Source of the DNA: Lytechinus variegatus
Lineage: Eukaryota > Echinodermata > Echinoidea > Temnopleuroida > Toxopneustidae
DNA length: 64,000 bases
NCBI RefSeq assembly: GCF_018143015.1
Contig: NC_054741.1
Location: forward strand, 19,153,736-19,217,735
Direction: 5' to 3'
Position numbers and translations under genes: made by a program. Shown piece by piece: positions 12,283-23,262 of this stretch (position 1 is the stretch's first letter; each line of letters starts with the position of its first letter). The notes beneath the pieces are model-generated. The model saw only the letters and a program-made list of their open reading frames with translations. It searched no databases and was not told the origin of the DNA.

Positions 12283-12859
12283 AGGACAAGTCCACCCCAA
12301 CAAAAACTTGATTTGAATGAAAAGAGAAAAATTCAACAAGCATTACACTGAAAATTTCATCAAAATTCGGATGTAAAATAAGAAAGTTATGACATTTCAA
12401 AGTTTCGCTTATTTTTAACAAAACAGTTATATGAACGAGCCAGTTACATCCAAATGAGAGAGTCGATGATGTCACTCACTCATTATTTCTTTTGTTTTTT
12501 ATTGTTTCATTGTCATGTGAAATGAAGTTTCATTCCTCCCTGAACACGTGGAATTCCATTATTTTAACATTTTGTGCTTCAGGCAAGGAGAACCTAATCA
12601 TCAAATTCGTAAAAATTGAAATATTGTATAATTCAAACAATAAAAAACAAAAGAAATAGTGAGTGGGTGACATCATCGACTTTCTCATTTGGATGTAACG
12701 GGCTCGTTCATATAACTATTTTGTTGAAAATAAGCGAAAACTTTGAAATGTCATAACTTTCTTATTTTACATCCAATTTTGATGAAATCTTCAGCATTGT
12801 GCTTGTCTGATTTTTCTCTATTGATTCAAATCAACATTTTTCTGAGGTGGACTTGACCT
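12283..12859. mobile_element. TTAA-flanked foldback MITE, family A, copy 2
   Basis: A ~577-bp copy with TTAA at 12,279-12,282 and 12,860-12,863. The left end is AGGACAAGTCCACCCCAAC and the right end is GAGGTGGACTTGACCT. The interior repeats the same arms as the copies at 6,768, 25,305 and 31,852. The short ORF in it (MTSSTLSFGCNWLVHIT...) recurs in every family-A copy because the DNA is repeated; it is not a gene. Confidence 0.88.
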
Positions 12860-13122
12860 TTAATCCATATCAGATATAAGATTTAATTAATTTTTATTTG
12901 TCACACGATCTACCAAACGCACACTATTAAAAATGTTGGGTAACATACTGTCCACACAATTTATCCTTTATCCAGTTCTGGGTAGTTTTAAACCAATAGT
13001 GTGTGCTTTGGGTGTAAACTACACTGTATTGGTTGAAAACTGTCCAGAGTTTGATCAATTTTTTTTGCCAATTGTTGTTCAATGAGTTACAGTCGTTTGT
13101 TTTCCTCTTAATAGGGAGCGTT

Positions 13123-13332
13123 CACTGCAAAAACTCCGGTGTTGATTTAACACCAGCCCGAAATATGTCCACACCAGATAAGGGTTGAAACAACACCAGT
13201 CTGGAATCAAAGCGATGCTATTTTAATAATAATTGGTATTGTATAAACACCTTTCTGGTGTTAGACCAAAATGAAAGTGGACCTATATAGATTCCGGGCT
13301 GGTGTTAAATCAACACCGGAGTATTTGCGGTG
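13123..13332. mobile_element. Foldback MITE, CACTGCAAAAACTCC family, copy 1
   Basis: A 210-bp element with ends CACTGCAAAAACTCCGG and CCGGAGTATTTGCGGTG. The interior shows repeated ACACCAG/CTGGTGT words (GGTGTTGATTTAACACCAG at one end, CTGGTGTTAAATCAACACC at the other). Related copies lie at 53,310-53,525 and, split by another insertion, at 63,013-63,749. It is non-coding. Confidence 0.8.
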
Positions 13333-13339
13333 TTCTGAC

Positions 13340-13463
13340 TAGCCTCTTGTCGAGGCCCTGGCGGCTGCTTCCCGTGCGAAGCGAGGGATTTCCTAATTTG
13401 CTCTCTCCCTTGCTTCATCATGTTCGCTCGGAAAGAAGCCGACAGGGCCTCGACAAGAGGCTA
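13340..13463. mobile_element. 124-bp element with perfect 21-bp TIRs and 9-bp TSD
   Basis: The terminal inverted repeats 13,340-13,360 and 13,443-13,463 are perfect over 21 bp (core GCCTCTTGTCGAGGCCCTG). The element is flanked by a perfect 9-bp direct repeat TGTTCTGAC (13,331-13,339 and 13,464-13,472). A 9-bp duplication is typical of Mutator-like transposons. The insertion lies at the extreme right end of the CACTGCAAAAACTCC-family element. The GC-rich sequence contrasts with its surroundings. Confidence 0.85.
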
Positions 13464-13472
13464 TGTTCTGAC

Positions 13473-14117
13473 CAACACTGTTTGTAGTCTCTCATTAACC
13501 ATGTGTTATAAATAGCTAGTCTTAAAAAGACATGTCTTTTGAGGTTAATTATTAGTCACACATCTATTAAATTGAATTGCCTTTAATTTTATTTGTAGGG
13601 AGAAACTATTTTTTTTAAGTAATAAAAGTATCTGTTCTGCTCCTTGGCAACAAAACTTTTGGAATATGCATGTATTGAATAGCGATTTTTGTGCGTTATC
13701 ATTCAAGCGGACCTATATTATGAGACTGCTCGAAATGTTGCATTTTGGTTAGGTACCTGCCCAGATTTGAGTCAGTTAAGGACTTGATCATGAAGCGGGG
13801 CTATTTTATGTTAGTTCGTTTGTCCTTTAAAACACATGTTGTTCTAGTAAATTTATCAAACTTTGTAAAAATGTATTATATTATTCATGTATGTCTGTAG
13901 ATATGGAAATGAGCATAATTGTATTAAAATGTGTCATATTTTGATAAAAATAATTTGCTGGTTGTTGCATATGTCATTTTTGACGGGCTATATCGTCAAT
14001 TTCTGATATACTTCATCGTTGCATATATATACATGAAAGCTTAAATTTCTTAAGGCGTAAAAACAACTTTGAAATCATAACAGTGTCTTCTTATCCTTTT
14101 GTTTTTGACATCATCAG
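13473..14117. other. Intron or upstream DNA of the EF-hand gene
   Basis: AT-rich with no exon seen. The last ~35 bases are pyrimidine-rich and end in TCATCAG, the inferred splice acceptor of the first visible exon. Upstream exons, including one for a signal peptide, are expected but were not recognised in this window. Confidence 0.5.
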
Positions 14118-14344
14118 AATAAAGAGAGAGTATACAAACAACAGAGCAGCCAGGCGACGGGTCTTCAAGCAGACTGACATTAATGGCGATGGCCTGGTGA
14201 CCCGGAAGGAATACGTCATTCGAAATGGAAACATGACGGAAGAGGAGCTCGACATCCTGTTCGGGGCTTTCGATGTCGATGGTGATCGTAGCTTGTCTCA
14301 GGATGAGTTCGTCCGACATGGATTCGTCTGGGTCGTCGCTCAAG
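14118..14344 (+). CDS. EF-hand gene, exon encoding both EF-hands
   Basis: The acceptor is TCATCAG at 14,111-14,117 and the donor is CAAG|GTGAGT at 14,345. The exon begins on the third base of a codon and ends with one base of a split Glu codon. It encodes a basic lead (KREYTNNRAARRRVF), EF loop 1, a helix (MTEEELDILFGAF) and EF loop 2. The Gly at loop position 6 is replaced by Arg in the second hand, which may lower calcium affinity. Confidence 0.8.
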
Positions 14345-16757
14345 GTGAGTGCTTTCATCACTCTAACCTTGGTTGGTCTTGATGGGGAAGGAGCGGGGGG
14401 CAAAGATCTAAGGTGTAATTTTGTCTTCCGCGGTCATCCGCATTACAGGAGAAATAAAGAGTTTCTCGAGTTCTCAGATCTCTCGTCTTTTTCTTTTACT
14501 TTCTTCGTAGTTCGTACCCCCCCCCCCTTTTTTTTGTCTTACCCCATATCAAAATACCCTGGCGCCGCCCCTTTTGGTAATCCATATAAAGTAGAACATA
14601 ACGGATGAGGGAAGGTGACGGACTGACTGAATGAATATTCATGAACTACCCTGGGCAAAGACTATGCTGCTTAGTCTCGAGATGGCGCTATTCTCTTCCT
14701 GCCAACTCAGCAGACTGATTTTTATTCGAAGGGGATTCCACCTCGACAAAAGGTTGATTTGACTGAAAAGAAGAAAAAAATCAAACACACATAAATCTGA
14801 AAATTTGATAAAAATTCTAGATATTACCGGTTTATTTAAGCACTATTTAGAGGTACTTTCATAATGAGGCATTTTTCATCTTTGAATCACATGAATCACT
14901 CTCATCGAGAAGAGACTAATTAGTTTCGCGTGAATAACCGTAATATCCATAAAAACTATATAAGATGAAATTTTTTGACAGCGTCCTTGATGCTTATATC
15001 ACTATTTTTTGTTTCCTTTCCAGAATGCGAGTTTGAAGCGATAAGAAGGTGTGACGATGAGTTTGTTTATCTCATCCGTGCTTCCGACCCTTCCAATGGA
15101 GAAACCCAACAGGGCAGGCTATGCAAAGCTTTCCAGGTAGTCAACTATTTAATTAGCATGTAGCATTTTTCTGTTTTTGTTTTGTTCTGTTGTGTTTTTT
15201 TTTCGTTTTGTTTGATATGTGACTCGGTCTGTTTACTGTTAAAATGTTAATTTATCAATGTAACTTTTTGTTTGATAATTTGAAAAGATTGTTATTAATT
15301 TCATTTGGTTGTAATCCGTTATGTTTGGATTTGAAATCAATAAAAATAAACTTGAAACCATAAGTATGCTGAACCCCCCCCCCCTTCGTTTATATCTAAA
15401 CCCATAAACTATCAAATACCGTGCCATATCTTTTATCCTGTACTCATTAGCTTTATTAACTTGTTATTCATGTGGAAATACAAATGATACATCTTTCAAT
15501 TTATTCAAAATAAGTTAGGCCCATGAGCCCCCCCCCCCAAAAAAAAATATATTGATTACGAACATTTAAAATCGAACTCATGTCGTGAATACTTCAAACT
15601 TATTCATTTTTAAACACCTTGCTAAAATAGGAGATGTGTCAGTTAAGTAAGGGAGAAAGAGATTGCTTCTTTTTGGAAGTCGATTGTACATTTTTTTTTG
15701 CATTTCATTCCCCTTTTTTCTAGACCTATTTCGACTGCATCGAACACGAGCAAGTATCTTGCGACATCACATCCTACTCCCAGGCGGTAATTGACCTCAT
15801 CGCTACCTACCGTACCGTCCATTTCTGCCCCGATCTCGACTTCGGAGGTCTGATGTCGATGACCACCGATAATGTCGACGGTGACGAGGACGGTGTCGAT
15901 ATGATGATTGGCGGCGAGAATGACGGCACTGAGATGGAACATTCAGAACTGTTTTCGTCTGTACAGGATCAAGAGACTGATGAGGATGGTCATGATGTCG
16001 AAGGACATCGGCTCAAAAGATCGACTCACTCAGGTCAGTTTTCTTTTATTGACCTCACCTATAGGCCTATTGTTATTGTATATCTGACTAAGAATTAGAT
16101 AATAACTATTTAGGAAAATTGCTGAGCTATATTGGACATGGAAAGGAAAGTCAAATCGATCAGAATAATCCAGAAAATTAATCAAGGTAATGTTATGCAT
16201 TATTGTATTCAAAAATTTATCAAAATTATTTTTTTTTTAATACAAATATGAAATTTTACTCAGGGTCACCAGCGATAACATTATCGGTCGATCTCCGAGT
16301 AGATTAGGTCCTTGATTTAACCGATCAGTAAGCTAGTATCATCATTTTAATCAGCCAGTCAACGCTATTGGTCAATCAGTCGATTAATCAATCAAAAAAG
16401 TATCGATCAATATGACGTTGGACTTCAAAATTTTGTCTTAATTCTTATCTCTTCTTAATAGAACATCGACATCATCATCGCTCCAAGTTGCCTTGGTGGA
16501 GTAGGGGGCTGGGGTCGTTGTTCGGCATAGGAAAAGACGACGGAAGCTGTTCCACGGAGGCTCTGACGTCGTGCACGGAGTCGTTCAATGACGAGCTACG
16601 AAGTTTCGAGACCAAAATCGATTTCTGCACAAGTCTGTCCGATTACCGACACTGTGTATCAAGACAGGCAAGGCTATGCCAGGATTCTGAGCTACTAGAA
16701 GTGGAGAATGGCTTACGACAATGGTTGCATCTTCATCGTAAACTGGACTTATGCTGA
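14118..16757 (+). CDS. EF-hand, double six-cysteine-module protein (3' part, four exons)
   Basis: Splicing 14,118-14,344, 15,024-15,136, 15,724-16,033 and 16,462-16,757 gives one in-phase chain of about 315 residues ending at a TGA. All three introns have GT/AG borders (GTGAGT..CAG, GTAGTC..TAG, GTCAGT..TAG) with phases 1, 0 and 1. The chain starts with two EF-hand loops, DINGDGLVTRKE and DVDGDRSLSQDE, with acidic or oxygen ligands at positions 1, 3, 5, 9 and 12, so calcium binding is likely. A six-cysteine module follows (C-x7-C-x23-C-x8-C-x7-C-x21-C). Then come an acidic linker rich in D, E and M, a dibasic LKRS site, a His-rich patch, and a second module with nearly the same spacing (C-x7-C-x17-C-x8-C-x7-C-x24-C) ending on the last residue. 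The even cysteines suggest a secreted or lumenal protein. The modules resemble small six-Cys extracellular domains such as the nematode T20D4.11-like type, but I cannot name the family. The 5' end is missing. AATAAA words at 17,299 and ~17,380 are possible poly(A) signals. Confidence 0.78.
14729..14822. repeat. Degraded fragment of TTAA foldback family A in an intron
   Basis: AAGGGGATTCCACCTCGAC, followed by TTGATTTGACTGAAAAGAAG and CTGAAAATTTGATAAAAATTC, parallels the left arm of the family-A MITEs. No intact borders remain. It lies in the first visible intron of the EF-hand gene. Confidence 0.5.
15024..15136 (+). CDS. EF-hand gene, first cysteine exon
   Basis: The acceptor is TTTCCTTTCCAG before 15,024; the exon ends TTCCAG|GTAGTC after 15,136. 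It encodes CEFEAIRRC and the stretch up to RLCKAFQ, giving three cysteines of module 1. It ends on a codon boundary. Confidence 0.78.
15249..15358 (+). repeat. LINE/SINE-type 3' tail in intron
   Basis: An AT-rich segment ending GGATTTGAAATCAATAAAAATAAACTTGAAAC resembles the short 3' ends of the other non-LTR remnants here. It sits in the second visible intron of the EF-hand gene. C10-type runs follow at ~15,374 and ~15,529. Confidence 0.35.
15724..16033 (+). CDS. EF-hand gene, exon with rest of module 1 and acidic linker
   Basis: The acceptor is TTTTTTCTAG and the donor is TCAG|GTCAGT. It encodes TYFDCIEHEQVSC and VHFC, then a roughly 60-residue acidic low-complexity linker (many D and E, NVDGDEDGVDMM) and ends with the dibasic HRLKRSTHS, a possible processing site. 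Confidence 0.78.
16462..16757 (+). CDS. EF-hand gene, terminal exon with second cysteine module
   Basis: The acceptor is CTTCTTAATAG; the exon completes the split Glu codon and ends at TGA, 16,755-16,757. It encodes a His-rich start (HRHHHRSK), a Trp/Gly segment, and module 2 with six cysteines, the last being the C-terminal residue. Confidence 0.8.
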
Positions 16758-18299
16758 GAAAGAGATTCTTTCTGCACAGACCAATATTATTTAATATGAA
16801 CTTAAATCCACGGGCGCATCGATCTCTTAAGATAAATACAATTAGCATTTGCGTGATTGCTGTGATTAAATATACTATAGGCAACTGCATCATTGAAATG
16901 AAATTTCGAAGTAGAATTCATATAGTAATCAAACAATGATGATTTAAAAACAGGGGCGAAGCGATTGGGTGCAATGAGTGGCTAAAAGGAATATTAGAAA
17001 ATAGAAGAAAAAAGAGGAAGCAATGGCAAGAAAAAAGGAAGAAAATTGGTAGGCCTCGGACTACAATACATTTATCATGTCTATGTGTCAATTGAGAGCA
17101 AAATTTTGGTTGGATTTCCGCCACCCCATAAAAATTTCCCGACACTGATTTTATGAAATATAACGCATGATAATAACTTATTTATTATCAACTAGTCATG
17201 ATGCTCGTACTCAATTTGACTCTTAAAATAATCATACAATCATGTTCTTTTTTAATCTTTGAAATGACAGCTTGACACTATATCAAGAACAAGATGCCAA
17301 TAAATTAATTTTAGGAATCTTGTCATGCAGGTATAAATAAGTTTAATCATAACGGATAACACCATCGTAAAAATAATAGAAATAAAAACATTGAGCTTTG
17401 ATGATAACCAGTGTCCTTTTAAACAATATTATTGTGAAGTGATTATTTGTCTCTTTTTCTTGTGTGTCTCTTGGATGAATGTCATCCTATGCCGCATAAA
17501 ATGCGTTTTCATTACTCTGTTCATTTCATTTTGTACGTTGTATAATCAGTATACATAATCAATTGTGCTTTTATCTTGTTTATGATAAATTATGACGCTT
17601 AGAAGACTAATGAAATTCTAATCATTGACTTACGAATCTTAATAGGTCATAATGAGTGACAATCCATCGAATTATATGTGGAATATGAAGTAATTTAGTG
17701 ATTGTTTTAAAATACCTGTACTGTGATCTTCATTCATTCGAAAATAATTTTTGACCTAACTGAATTGATGTTTATTGATTATCTACAATAATTGTTTTGC
17801 ATGTTTAACTATGATAATTGCATTTGATGATAGTGATGATGTTATATGAACTTTTTGTATATCAGGTGTTGTGAATCAGCGAATCACGATAGCATGAAAG
17901 TTGTACTAGTAATTAATGTAAAAGAAAGGGGGAAGGGCTGTGATCTGGTGACTGGATATCAGGTGATAATAAAAGAAAATAAACATAAAAGAAAATAAAA
18001 GTGGAAAGGGGAAGGGCAAGTGGAAGAACACGGTATACGCATTAGAAAAAAAGATAACCCCAAATATAAAGTAACAAAATCAGAAGGATTTTACTTAACA
18101 TGCTTAATTACTCTTTAAAAAAAAAGATAAATCGCCTTTGACTAAAAGGGATGGCATACTTGCGCCCTCAAAATTCGTATACATTAGAGATAAAGAGGGA
18201 GAGGGGATATCGTGCTTATTTTTATGACAATTTTTGCAAAAAAAATAGTTTTTGATGTATGCTGTGATATGATATTATCAGAAAAACGTGCTTCATTTT
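16758..18299. other. 3' UTR and intergenic DNA of the EF-hand gene
   Basis: No coding signal follows the TGA. The 3' UTR should start here; AATAAA words occur at 17,299 and ~17,380. The remainder to 18,300 is AT-rich with no recognisable element. Confidence 0.4.
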
Positions 18300-18827
18300 A
18301 TTTGTGTCGTAATACAGGCGCAGATCCAGAGTTGGACTGTAACGGAAGTGCCCGAGAAATTTGACAAGTAAAAAAAAGAAATTGAGAAAAGGAAAATGTC
18401 ATCGTTCATTTGACGGGGTGTGGCACTATTACATTATACGTGCATAATGCAAATTCTCTACTTCAAGACGGGAGTGCGCCTGCACCTTCCGCCCCACCCC
18501 TGAATCTGAGCCTGTATGCATTCTCAAAAGCATTGAAACTTAGTTTACTTTTAAGTGTTTAAAACACTAATTTTATTGGAACATTGTGAGCCATTCTTTG
18601 TTATTGACCGTCTCGGTATGAATAAAACCTGCCGTTGAAAATCTTTGTAAACAATATGTGATCAGCAGTGTGTTTTATTTCTTTCCGATTCAGAAAGGTT
18701 ACTTAAAAAAGAAGTTTATGTAAACAAAACAGCCCCTATTTTCACAACAAACTAACTTAAAAAGAAACTCCCACTTCTCTGATTATAGGATTTAACAAAT
18801 TCTTGATCTCATACTTATATGATATCC

Positions 18828-19205
18828 CGGTGGGGGGGCAGTCAAATATATTACTGTACAAAACGGGTGGGAGACCCCCCCCCCCAAAAAAAAGACGCGT
18901 TTAAAGGGGCGGGCTTTTTCAGTTTTGGACGCGGGCCGCGCGTGAACTCGTTAAGGGTATAAAAACACAGATATTCAAAAAGGGGTAGTTTTGAAAAACT
19001 GGTAGATTGTCAATCGCAGGGTCAAACGTATTTAGGGTTTTTTTTTAAAGCTTTTTTATGACTAGCCAAACGTGTTTAGGGTATGCCCCCTTCCCCCAGC
19101 TTTTTCCCGGGGTCATATTCTGGCGACAACTTGTTTAGGTGGTGTTTGGAAATAATTTGCCCACGCGTGTGTACAGCAATTACGTTTGACTACCCCCCCC
19201 CCCCA
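18828..19205. mobile_element. Foldback element with G-run/C-run ends
   Basis: The ends are GGTGGGGGGGCAGTCAAATA at ~18,828 and CGTTTGACTACCCCCCCCC at ~19,186-19,204, which are near reverse complements. The interior repeats the phrase CAAACGT.TTTAGGGT twice (about 19,024 and 19,069) and has a GC-rich GGACGCGGGCCGCGCGTG segment. It is probably a non-autonomous DNA transposon with degenerate internal repeats. Confidence 0.6.
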
Positions 19206-19836
19206 GGCCTTATATTGAGATACACCACCATGACTATTACACAAGAAAAGCAGAGAACAATCTTTTTTATAGTTCTTATAGTGCAATAGTGAGAATTATT
19301 GTTGAGTTGTAAAAGAAGAGTAGGAGAGGGGAAAAGTGAAGAGAGAAACAGACTCTGGAGGGTGGCTCAGATCCTTTTGAAAAATTATCAATCTGGAATT
19401 TTAAAAGCTCACGCATCTGAAAGAGAAGTGGATAAGTCCCTAGTAGCCCCTTCTTTTCATGCACTGCCCTAGGAAGGGGGTCTGAAGCACCCCTACGATT
19501 TTACTTTGGGTGTTGCAAGAATTACTTTGCACCCCAGCCCTGGAATTTTTATTTCTTTGCTTGTCGAATTTCTTGCAACCAAAATTACCTTCATCTTGAA
19601 ATGAAACCCAATTTTTTTGGTTGTCATATCTCGGAACCGATTGAACCGTTCATCTAGTAATAGTTCACCCTCTCCCCTGTTTTGCTAGACAAGTTACATC
19701 ATTATCAGCATCCCCGGTTAAAAAAGTTCGCAGGTTCCCGCTCCAAGCATGGCACGTTACATGCCCAATAAATGTCCCCTTTTAACCCTGGATAAAGTCA
19801 TAAAAAAAGGCAAAAAAAGAGCTAAATCGGTTTGTT
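19206..19836. other. Intergenic DNA downstream of histone H1
   Basis: No gene is seen. The sequence is mixed AT-rich DNA with pyrimidine tracts. The H1 transcript should end near 19,837-19,856, so nothing here is expected in the mature mRNA. Confidence 0.4.
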
Positions 19837-19871
19837 TCTTTCTTGGAGTTTGGGTGGCTCTGATAAGAGCC
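19837..19871 (-). terminator. Histone mRNA 3' stem-loop and downstream element
   Basis: On the minus strand, GGCTCTTATCAGAGCC (19,856-19,871) forms the 6-bp stem and 4-base loop bound by stem-loop binding protein, followed by ACCCA. Ten bases further on, CAAGAAAGA (19,837-19,845) matches the U7 snRNA-pairing histone downstream element. Cleavage between them would make a non-polyadenylated histone mRNA. The stem-loop starts about 55 bases after the H1 stop codon. Confidence 0.95.
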
Positions 19872-19925
19872 GTTTGTTTGAAGAAAACGTAGCTGTATCT
19901 ACAGCTATTAAGATAAGAAGCAAGT

Positions 19926-20549
19926 TTACTTCTTGGCTGCCTTCTTAGCTGCTGGCTTCTTGGCTGCCTTCTTTGCTGCTGGCTTCTTGGCAGCTGGCTT
20001 CTTTGCGGCCTTCTTGGCGGGCTTGGCCTTCTTGGCAGCAGGCTTCTTTGCTGCTGGTTTCTTGGCCTTCTTGGCGGCTGGCTTCTTGGCCTTCTTGGCA
20101 GCTGGCTTCTTGGTTTTCTTGGCGGCCTTCTTCGCTGCTTTCTTGGCGGCTAGCTTTTCCTTCTTGGCCTTAGCCTTGGCAGCCTTCTTCTCCTTCTGCT
20201 CCTTCTTCTTGGCAGCAAGTTTGGCCTTCTTGGCGGCAGCACGGGCCTTTTGGGCCTCGGTCTTGCCTTCCTTCTTCTTGCCAAGCTTGAAGGATCCGCT
20301 GGCTCCCTTTCCTTTGACCTGGGTGAGGGTTCCCTTCTCAACACCAGACTTCAGGGCACGCTTGATGAAGGGGCCTTGTTTCTTCATGTCAACGTTGTAC
20401 GTCTTCTCGATGTACTTCCTGATGGCTTGAGCCGAGGAACCATTACGCTCCTTCAGGTTGGTAATGGCAGCAACAACCATGTCAGCAGAGCTGGGGTGTG
20501 CTGGCTTGGCACGGGGCTTCTTGGCGGCTTTCTTCTGGTCGGCAGACAT
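19926..20549 (-). CDS. Histone H1, sea-urchin late (somatic) type
   Basis: An intact single-exon gene of 207 codons with an ATG at 20,549 and a TAA at 19,926. Linker histone H1 binds the nucleosome dyad and linker DNA and compacts chromatin. Residues ~16-92 form the winged-helix globular domain ([48 protein letters not shown]). The C-terminal ~115 residues are almost only Lys and Ala with repeated AAKKPAAKK blocks, the usual DNA-binding tail. The [25 protein letters not shown] stretch is like the late gamma/delta H1s of sea urchins. It has no intron, has a TATA box 89 bp upstream of the ATG, and has histone-specific 3' processing signals, so expression should be S-phase linked. No other intact histone gene is near, which fits the dispersed arrangement of late histone genes. 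The large ORFs on the opposite strand are shadows of the Lys/Ala repeats. Confidence 0.96.
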   Translation of the reverse strand: MSADQKKAAKKPRAKPAHPSSADMVVAAITNLKERNGSSAQAIRKYIEKTYNVDMKKQGPFIKRALKSGVEKGTLTQVKGKGASGSFKLGKKKEGKTEAQKARAAAKKAKLAAKKKEQKEKKAAKAKAKKEKLAAKKAAKKAAKKTKKPAAKKAKKPAAKKAKKPAAKKPAAKKAKPAKKAAKKPAAKKPAAKKAAKKPAAKKAAKK

Positions 20550-20637
20550 GATGAGAGATAATTTTCGAGTAGCTGAGTAGGAGAGTAACTGGTAGCGAGC
20601 AAGTCAACGAATGATTCAATTTCCGCGGTCTCTAGCA

Positions 20638-20645
20638 TTTATATA
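20638..20645 (-). promoter_or_regulatory. TATA box of histone H1
   Basis: TATATAAA on the minus strand, 89 bp upstream of the H1 start codon, correctly placed for a transcription start about 60 bp before the ATG. I did not see a clear AAACACA-type H1 box further upstream. Confidence 0.75.
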
Positions 20646-20649
20646 AAGT

Positions 20650-22559
20650 GCGTGCGGACGTGGGGGAAAGCAATACCGTATGCTCCATACACAACCCAGT
20701 GTCCGTACGTATACATGGCGTATTATGGCAATTGCGATTTTGGATGTGTTAGTAAGGTGTTGGAAACTCCTCAAATTCTCTTCGATTAAGACATAAAATC
20801 TTTTTCTACCTCATTTATTTCGATAGAGTATATTCTAAACTTTAATTTGATACCTTTTTGTGTAAAATTGACATGTTTTTATCCACTAACTAAGCACTCA
20901 AACTTAAAGTTACAGAATCACTTTTTAAACTTGTCAAAAAACTCATAAAATTTCATAGAAAATGTAAATTGTAAGTATTTTAGTGTATAAATAGTATTTA
21001 ATAGACCCTTTTCTCAAACATCATCAGAAAAGATCAACAGACTTCTGTCGATTTCATAGTAAATAAAGCGTTAGAAAATGATCTTGCCAAACACAAATTT
21101 CTGACGACCCCGCTTGACAAACCGAAAATTTTCTTTGACGGCGAGTTGTCACGACAAAAACTGTCATGAAAAGTCTAAATAAAGTTTGAAATCGTTACAT
21201 TTCACGAAACACAAAGACATCATTGGATGCAAAATGTCATAATTCACTTTTCTACTGGATTCATTTAATCTCAGATCCACTTATCTTTCATAATTTTGAC
21301 ATTTTACGGGTTGTTTATAATCTGCATAAAGGATGGATAGTGGAAAAATTGAGCGAACTCGGGAACGTCATTATGCCAGCCGGCGTATATAATGTTGTGC
21401 AAAACATAGGGTAAAATACTGAATTGTATGAAATTAACTCATAGCTTTGGGTAAATTAGAGAAGAAGGAGTGTTAAAATATGTTTTAGATAGTTCTGTTA
21501 TCATATTTTTATCTTTAAGCTCATATTTCCACAGGAAAATTGCCATAATTTATGGCATGGAGAGTCGCGGCAGTTCAGTAGTGAACAGCGTCGTTTGGAC
21601 TCGGACAGACTGTGGGTTGATCACGTCACTGTCGATGCTATGGAAAATTTTCAAGACAAGATTGAATAAAAATTGCTGAATCTGAAAGAAAAACCTGGTA
21701 TGCCATACCATTGACACTTTATGTTAATCAGATTACTTCATGAACATTTTTTTCGGTATTCATTATGATTTTGACCATTTTATCCCGTTAATTCGTGCGC
21801 ATGCATGGTGCGTGCAGCGTTTGTAGTTTTATCTGAACAGCGATTTTGTTTTTTCATTCCGGGCCTCAGCAACAAAGAGCTCTGTCAAGACTGTCATGAA
21901 AAATTAACTTATTTTAATTGCCACCTATGCTAACGAAATAATATTTTTCGAAGAAAACAATCTTTGACTAAAAAAGACAGGCTAACTTTCTTTTTCAACC
22001 CAAAATCTGATCTAGTAATAGCAATATTAATTGTGTGTGATTGTTCGACGCTTGTGATTCTGCTTCAAGGCAGGAACTCTGAGGCTGCATGGCTGGAAAA
22101 TATTTTGATATTGATTGATCAGGGAAGGATGACATTTTTTTGGCAGTTGTTTCTGCATTTATTGGTAATTCGAGGTAACAATAATCATAATGTATATAAA
22201 GTACAAAAATAATGAAAGAATGACAAATTGTGACGATTACATAATAGAGGGATAATTTACATAATAAACAGACATGTATTAAGCAATAACAAATAAAACA
22301 AAATGCAGTGGCCAGCTATCATAAGCAATATGCTTTGAGAAGAATAGCAGGCAAGGGATGAAGACATGATGAAGTGGGTAGAAATGATATGAACAACGAA
22401 TTCTCATTATTGGAGATTATATCTCGAATTTATTCCAAAATAACAAATTAAAAAATATAACATAATAGGCCCTATTAATTATGTCATACTTAAATTTGTT
22501 GTTATAATCAACTCATAGCTGCGTGTATCTACTTCATTTGTGTACAGCAGCACATTATG
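20650..22559. other. AT-rich non-coding DNA upstream of H1
   Basis: No exon is supported. A repeated phrase ACTGTCATGAAAA occurs near 21,160 and 21,891, hinting at an old duplicated or foldback repeat. The short ORFs (21,223-22,212) have no recognisable domains. Confidence 0.4.
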
Positions 22560-22640
22560 CAAATTTTTTTTTTTTTTAGTTCAAATTCATTTATTTCACA
22601 TCCCTTAAAAACAGGATGTGAATTAATGCAATTGAATATT
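22560..22640 (-). repeat. Non-LTR 3' tail on minus strand
   Basis: A T-run followed by AGTTCAAATTCATTTATTTCACATCC is the reverse complement of a LINE-type end (GAAATAAATGAATTTGAAC plus A-run). Confidence 0.4.
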
Positions 22641-23258
22641 TTTTTTAGCTAACAGTTGTACAATTCAATAGAGGCAATTGTTTAACAAGAAACATAATAA
22701 AGTAATGAATGTGATGTGCATGAGGGAGTATACAAAAAGCCAATGGCCTATCTATAGGCATAAATATCTATTTCATGTTTCCTTAACATTCTTTAAAGTT
22801 ATCGTTTCTAAAATAAAAAATATAATATCCATCAATTCAACATTTTGTCTTCATGGCACGGTCTAATAACAAAATCATTTTAATGCGTAAATTGCACTTA
22901 AAAAAAAGAGTCGGTGTAAAATGATCGTGCAATCCTAAATACAATCTACATGAATTATCTATTTTGACAATTGGTGTATCGTGTATCAAAATGGAAAATG
23001 ACTAGACAATATTCCTTTAAAAATCGACAATTTCAACGAACTCCAGATATGTGCACAAAAACATTGTCAATTTGCGAAAAAGGACCATCTGCAGTAAAAT
23101 TTGCAATCTTTCTGTTGATAAATGGGCAAACATTTCATTTGGAAATCATCCCAGAGTTTAAATTGAATATTATTATTAAATCGGAGGTTAACAAAGAAAA
23201 CACCAATTTATTCAGAATCGGTGTACTATTTGTATATTATAATGTCTAAGTAAAGCAA
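22641..23258. other. Non-coding spacer
   Basis: AT-rich. A 92-codon open frame at 22,971-23,249 shows no domain or codon pattern that I recognise and is treated as chance. Confidence 0.35.
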
Positions 23259-23262
23259 TTAA

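Noticed and set aside
14050..14403. 117-codon minus-strand ORF
   Set aside because: It is antisense to the EF-hand exon, whose EF loops and splice sites are clear.
19933..20430. Long plus-strand ORFs opposite histone H1
   Set aside because: They are shadows of the Lys/Ala repeat on the minus strand; the Ala/Phe/Leu repeats have no independent support.
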